The notes beneath the pieces are model-generated. The model saw nothing but the letters and a program-made list of their open reading frames with translations. It had not been told where the DNA came from and ran no database searches. This document shows, piece by piece, positions 5,721 to 6,165 of a DNA stretch of 6,165 bases. The stretch is from Candidatus Kaiserbacteria bacterium (GTDB taxonomy: Bacteria > Patescibacteriota > Minisyncoccia > Phycocordibacterales > Phycocordibacteraceae): positions 1 through 6,165 of the forward strand of contig JAHFMQ010000041.1 in the NCBI GenBank assembly GCA_023267775.1, written 5' to 3'. Each line of letters begins with the position of its first letter. Position 1 is the first letter of the stretch. The position numbers and the translations under genes were made by a program.

Positions 5721-5743
5721 TTGTGGCTCGTACGTAGCCACAA
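5721..5743. promoter_or_regulatory. Inverted repeat upstream of the MAPR gene (possible operator)
   Basis: TTGTGGCT (5721-5728) and AGCCACAA (5736-5743) are perfect 8-bp inverted arms around CGTACGT, which contains the palindrome CGTACG. It lies 25 bp upstream of the preferred ATG. On the minus strand a -10-like TAGAAT lies just downstream, without a good -35. The dyad fits a dimeric regulator site; it could also fold in RNA. Confidence 0.45.
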
Positions 5744-5767
5744 GTGTTGTGATTAGTGAAATGGTAA

Positions 5768-5793
5768 CGCCGCCACGTGGGGACGTGGCGGCG
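5768..5793 (-). terminator. Perfect 11-bp GC-rich hairpin after the 102-residue gene
   Basis: CGCCGCCACGT (5768-5778) pairs perfectly with ACGTGGCGGCG (5783-5793) around a 4-base loop, starting 10 bp past the stop of the 5803-6111 gene. On the minus strand it is followed by TTACCATTT, a poor T-tract, so termination is likely but may be inefficient. Confidence 0.6.
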
Positions 5794-5802
5794 GGTGGGA
5801 CA

Positions 5803-6111
5803 CTACATTTTGAACAGTTGAAGGACCGGTGGTTTGAGGGACTTCACCTCCATGATCCCTTGTGCTGCAACGACAATGTGCCGGTGGCCATGTTCCATTG
5901 CCTCGGACGGTATGTTTTTGTCAAAAGAGTAGGGTAACAGCACGAGCGTTGGCTGATACCTGTAGCAATCTTCCGCATGTTCCTTGCTGTCCTTAGGTGC
6001 TGTGGGTATGAAGTCAATTGTTTCAGGATTCCCGAGGTCATGATACAGAGTCGACAGTTCTCCGGGCAGCAGATGTCCTTCCTCCTGATTCACCAGCAAT
6101 AAACGATACAT
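5803..6111 (-). CDS. Small soluble protein of unknown function (102 aa)
   Basis: I do not recognise this protein. It is supported as a real gene by a near-perfect Shine-Dalgarno (AAAGGAGGT, 6117-6125) six bases before its ATG and by a strong hairpin just past its TAG stop. It has no signal peptide or membrane segment. Predicted secondary structure alternates: strand YRLLLV (2-7) followed by NQEE, strand TIDFI (31-35), strand PTLVLLPYSF (54-63), strand HIVVAAQG (78-85), with helices between. This order recalls a Rossmann/flavodoxin-like or degenerate receiver fold, but the Asp that would be phosphorylated in a receiver (after PTLVLL) is Pro and the conserved Lys/Thr part is not evident. There is one Cys (C49) and several His. 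Terminator-like and dyad sequences separate it from the MAPR gene, so it is probably its own transcription unit. Confidence 0.72.
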   Translation of the reverse strand: MYRLLLVNQEEGHLLPGELSTLYHDLGNPETIDFIPTAPKDSKEHAEDCYRYQPTLVLLPYSFDKNIPSEAMEHGHRHIVVAAQGIMEVKSLKPPVLQLFKM

Positions 6112-6116
6112 TAATG

Positions 6117-6125
6117 ACCTCCTTT
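6117..6125 (-). promoter_or_regulatory. Strong Shine-Dalgarno for the 102-residue gene
   Basis: AAAGGAGGT on the minus strand, with the GGAGG core six bases before the ATG at 6111. It fixes the start of this gene. It is the only canonical Shine-Dalgarno among the five gene starts in the window. The remaining bases 6127-6165 are partly AT-rich and show no clear promoter. Confidence 0.85.
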
Positions 6126-6165
6126 GTTTTTTTATTTACGAATATCAGCAAAAGTGCTCTGCGGC

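Noticed and set aside
5674..5937. 87-residue plus-strand frame
   Set aside because: Lies antisense across two better supported minus-strand genes and their intergenic hairpins.

Overview
The window looks like a chromosome fragment from a Candidate Phyla Radiation (Patescibacteria) bacterium, most likely Parcubacteria-like. Three features point there: a DUF2298 (Chlor_Arch_YYY) multi-pass membrane protein, a Ser/Thr/Asn-rich Ig-like domain of the type common in Parcubacteria surface proteins, and long Pro-Thr stalks on a single-pass membrane anchor. TGA is used as a stop (5340-5342) and no frame needs TGA as a sense codon, which argues against the recoded Gracilibacteria/Absconditabacteria. 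The taxonomic call is an inference from protein families, not from a marker gene.

Layout. Positions 1-1259 (+) hold the C-terminal part of a DUF2298 membrane protein whose start lies outside the window. It meets, tail to tail with a 4-bp stop overlap, a tight minus-strand cluster at 1256-5051. In transcription order this cluster encodes (i) a 617-residue membrane-anchored surface protein with an FN3-like domain, two Cys-pair repeats, a Pro-Thr stalk, an Ig-like domain and a C-terminal cytochrome b5 domain; (ii) a 191-residue membrane-anchored DUF4352-like protein; and (iii) a ferric-reductase/NOX-type flavocytochrome with four heme-ligand histidines and FAD/NAD(P)H-binding modules. Upstream is a 288-bp non-coding stretch (5052-5339), very GC-rich and full of hairpins, one of which resembles the right-end hairpin of IS200/IS605-family TnpB elements. 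Next, also on the minus strand, come a small membrane-anchored MAPR-type (PGRMC-like) cytochrome b5-fold protein (5340-5696) and a 102-residue soluble protein of unknown function with a near-perfect Shine-Dalgarno (5803-6111).

How the genes may work together. The flavocytochrome should take electrons from cytosolic NAD(P)H through FAD and two stacked hemes b to the outer face of the membrane. Two neighbouring membrane-anchored proteins carry cytochrome b5-fold domains on that outer side, one at the tip of a long flexible stalk. The simplest reading is a compact transmembrane electron-export or surface redox module in an organism group usually described as lacking respiration. The family assignments rest on visible motifs; the electron path is inference.
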